Part shown: positions 63,526 to 64,000 of the stretch, piece by piece
How the letters are laid out: each line of letters opens with the position of its first letter
Position numbering within the stretch: position 1 is the first letter of the stretch
Source of the DNA: Bacillus cereus G9842
Lineage (GTDB): Bacteria; Bacillota; Bacilli; Bacillales; Bacillaceae_G
Length of the DNA stretch: 64,000 nucleotides
Reading direction: 5' to 3'
NCBI RefSeq assembly: GCF_000021305.1
Contig: NC_011772.1
Span: 4,068,001 to 4,132,000, forward strand
Notes under the pieces: generated by a model
Seen by the model: the letters and a program-made list of their open reading frames with translations, nothing else
The model's database searches: none
What the model was told of the DNA's origin: nothing
Position numbers and translations under genes: made by a program

Positions 63526-64000
63526 TTAAAATTCCGCAAGTTCACGCATTGCTTTTTCAACTTTATCTGGATTTACCATAAAGAATTTTTCCATTGTTGG
63601 TGCATATGGCATTGCTGGAACGTCTGGACCTGCAAGACGTGCGATTGGCGCATCTAAATCAAATAGACAGTTTTCAGCAATAATTGCTGCCACTTCACTC
63701 ATAATGCTTCCTTCTTTATTGTCTTCTGTTACAAGAAGAACTTTACCTGTTTTAGAAGCTGCTTCAATGATTGCTTCTTTATCTAATGGATATACAGTAC
63801 GTAAATCAAGAATGTGTGCAGAGATGCCATCTTGTGCTAACTTTTCAGCTGCTTGAAGAGCAAAATGAACACATAATCCGTATGTGATAACTGTAATATC
63901 ATCACCTTCACGTTTTACATCTGCTTTTCCGATTGGTAATACGTAGTCATCCTCCGGCACTTCACCTTTAATTAAACGATATGCACGTTTATGTTCGAAG
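63526..64000 (-). CDS. Branched-chain alpha-keto acid dehydrogenase E1 beta (5' part outside window)
   Basis: C-terminal 158 codons; runs off the right edge. FEHKRAYRLIKGEVPEDDYV opens the visible part. The transketolase C-terminal domain follows: ITYGLCVHFALQAAEKLAQD, ILDLRTVYPLDKEAIIEAAS and LLVTEDNKEGSIMSEVAAII. Its position before an E2 gene with branched-chain features supports the BkdAB assignment over pyruvate dehydrogenase. Confidence 0.9.
   Translation of the reverse strand, partial: FEHKRAYRLIKGEVPEDDYVLPIGKADVKREGDDITVITYGLCVHFALQAAEKLAQDGISAHILDLRTVYPLDKEAIIEAASKTGKVLLVTEDNKEGSIMSEVAAIIAENCLFDLDAPIARLAGPDVPAMPYAPTMEKFFMVNPDKVEKAMRELAEF

Overview
The window is chromosomal DNA of a Bacillus cereus group bacterium (B. 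cereus, B. thuringiensis or B. anthracis type). The evidence is low GC, strong GGAGG ribosome sites with frequent GTG and TTG starts, sporulation genes (spoIIM, mciZ), an LPxTG surface protein, a BioC/BioH-type biotin operon, and gene order matching the yqi-yqj-yqk region of B. subtilis (bkdB, yqiW, artPQM, yqjA, yqjE, dinB, rnz, proI, yqjP, yqjQ, yqzH, yqkC, yqkD, yqkE, yqkF, mciZ, nudF, spoIIM, fur, yqzK, xerD). Species assignment is inference.

Layout. 1-7.2 kb: lipoprotein fragment, xerD-yqzK-fur-spoIIM, nudF, the tiny FtsZ inhibitor gene mciZ, two aldo/keto reductases, a GrpB protein and yqkE. 7.4-15.3 kb: accessory genes (secreted 5'-nucleotidase, HTH/RHH regulator, hydrolases, YuiF-type transporter, LacI-type regulator, acetyltransferase), then yqkD, yqkC and a CDGSH iron-sulfur protein. 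15.4-19.4 kb: FMN riboswitch and ribD-ribE-ribBA-ribH. 19.4-26.1 kb: biotin operon bioA-D-F-H-C-B under a BirA-type operator, flanked by two paralogous secreted TEGK-repeat proteins. 26.2-28.1 kb: a T-box leader (apparent Tyr specifier) with a duplicated decision module before an NhaC-family transporter. 28.2-33 kb: sortase-anchored nucleotidase with a structured leader, SGNH hydrolase, MarR regulator, a Tyr/Gln-rich protein with a 9-bp repeat, and a DUF2062 protein. 33.1-38.4 kb: arginine operon argC-J-B-D-F. 38.5-45.8 kb: yqzH, yqjQ-yqjP, proI, sdaAB-sdaAA, a split small membrane gene, rnz and two uncharacterised genes. 45.8-49.9 kb: Mg2+ M-box riboswitch, an elaborate leader, a P-type Mg2+ ATPase and mgtC. 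49.9-55.7 kb: dinB with a LexA box, a small gene disrupted by a bcr-like element, M20 peptidase, Prli42-like peptide, L,D-transpeptidase and yqjA. 55.8-64 kb: arginine-type ABC transporter with an ARG box, bacilliredoxin, yjdF with its riboswitch, Nudix, DUF421, rodA and the start of the branched-chain keto-acid dehydrogenase operon.

Much of the window is under leader-RNA control: FMN, T-box, M-box and yjdF elements are all present, with candidate attenuators before rodA and the LPxTG nucleotidase. No phage, CRISPR array, rRNA, tRNA or recognisable defence island was seen. The least explained signals are the mgtA leader (two small ORFs, a long inverted repeat and a hairpin that hides the mgtA ribosome site), the T-box with two T-box/terminator modules after one Stem I, and a 143-bp element whose precise removal restores a small gene.
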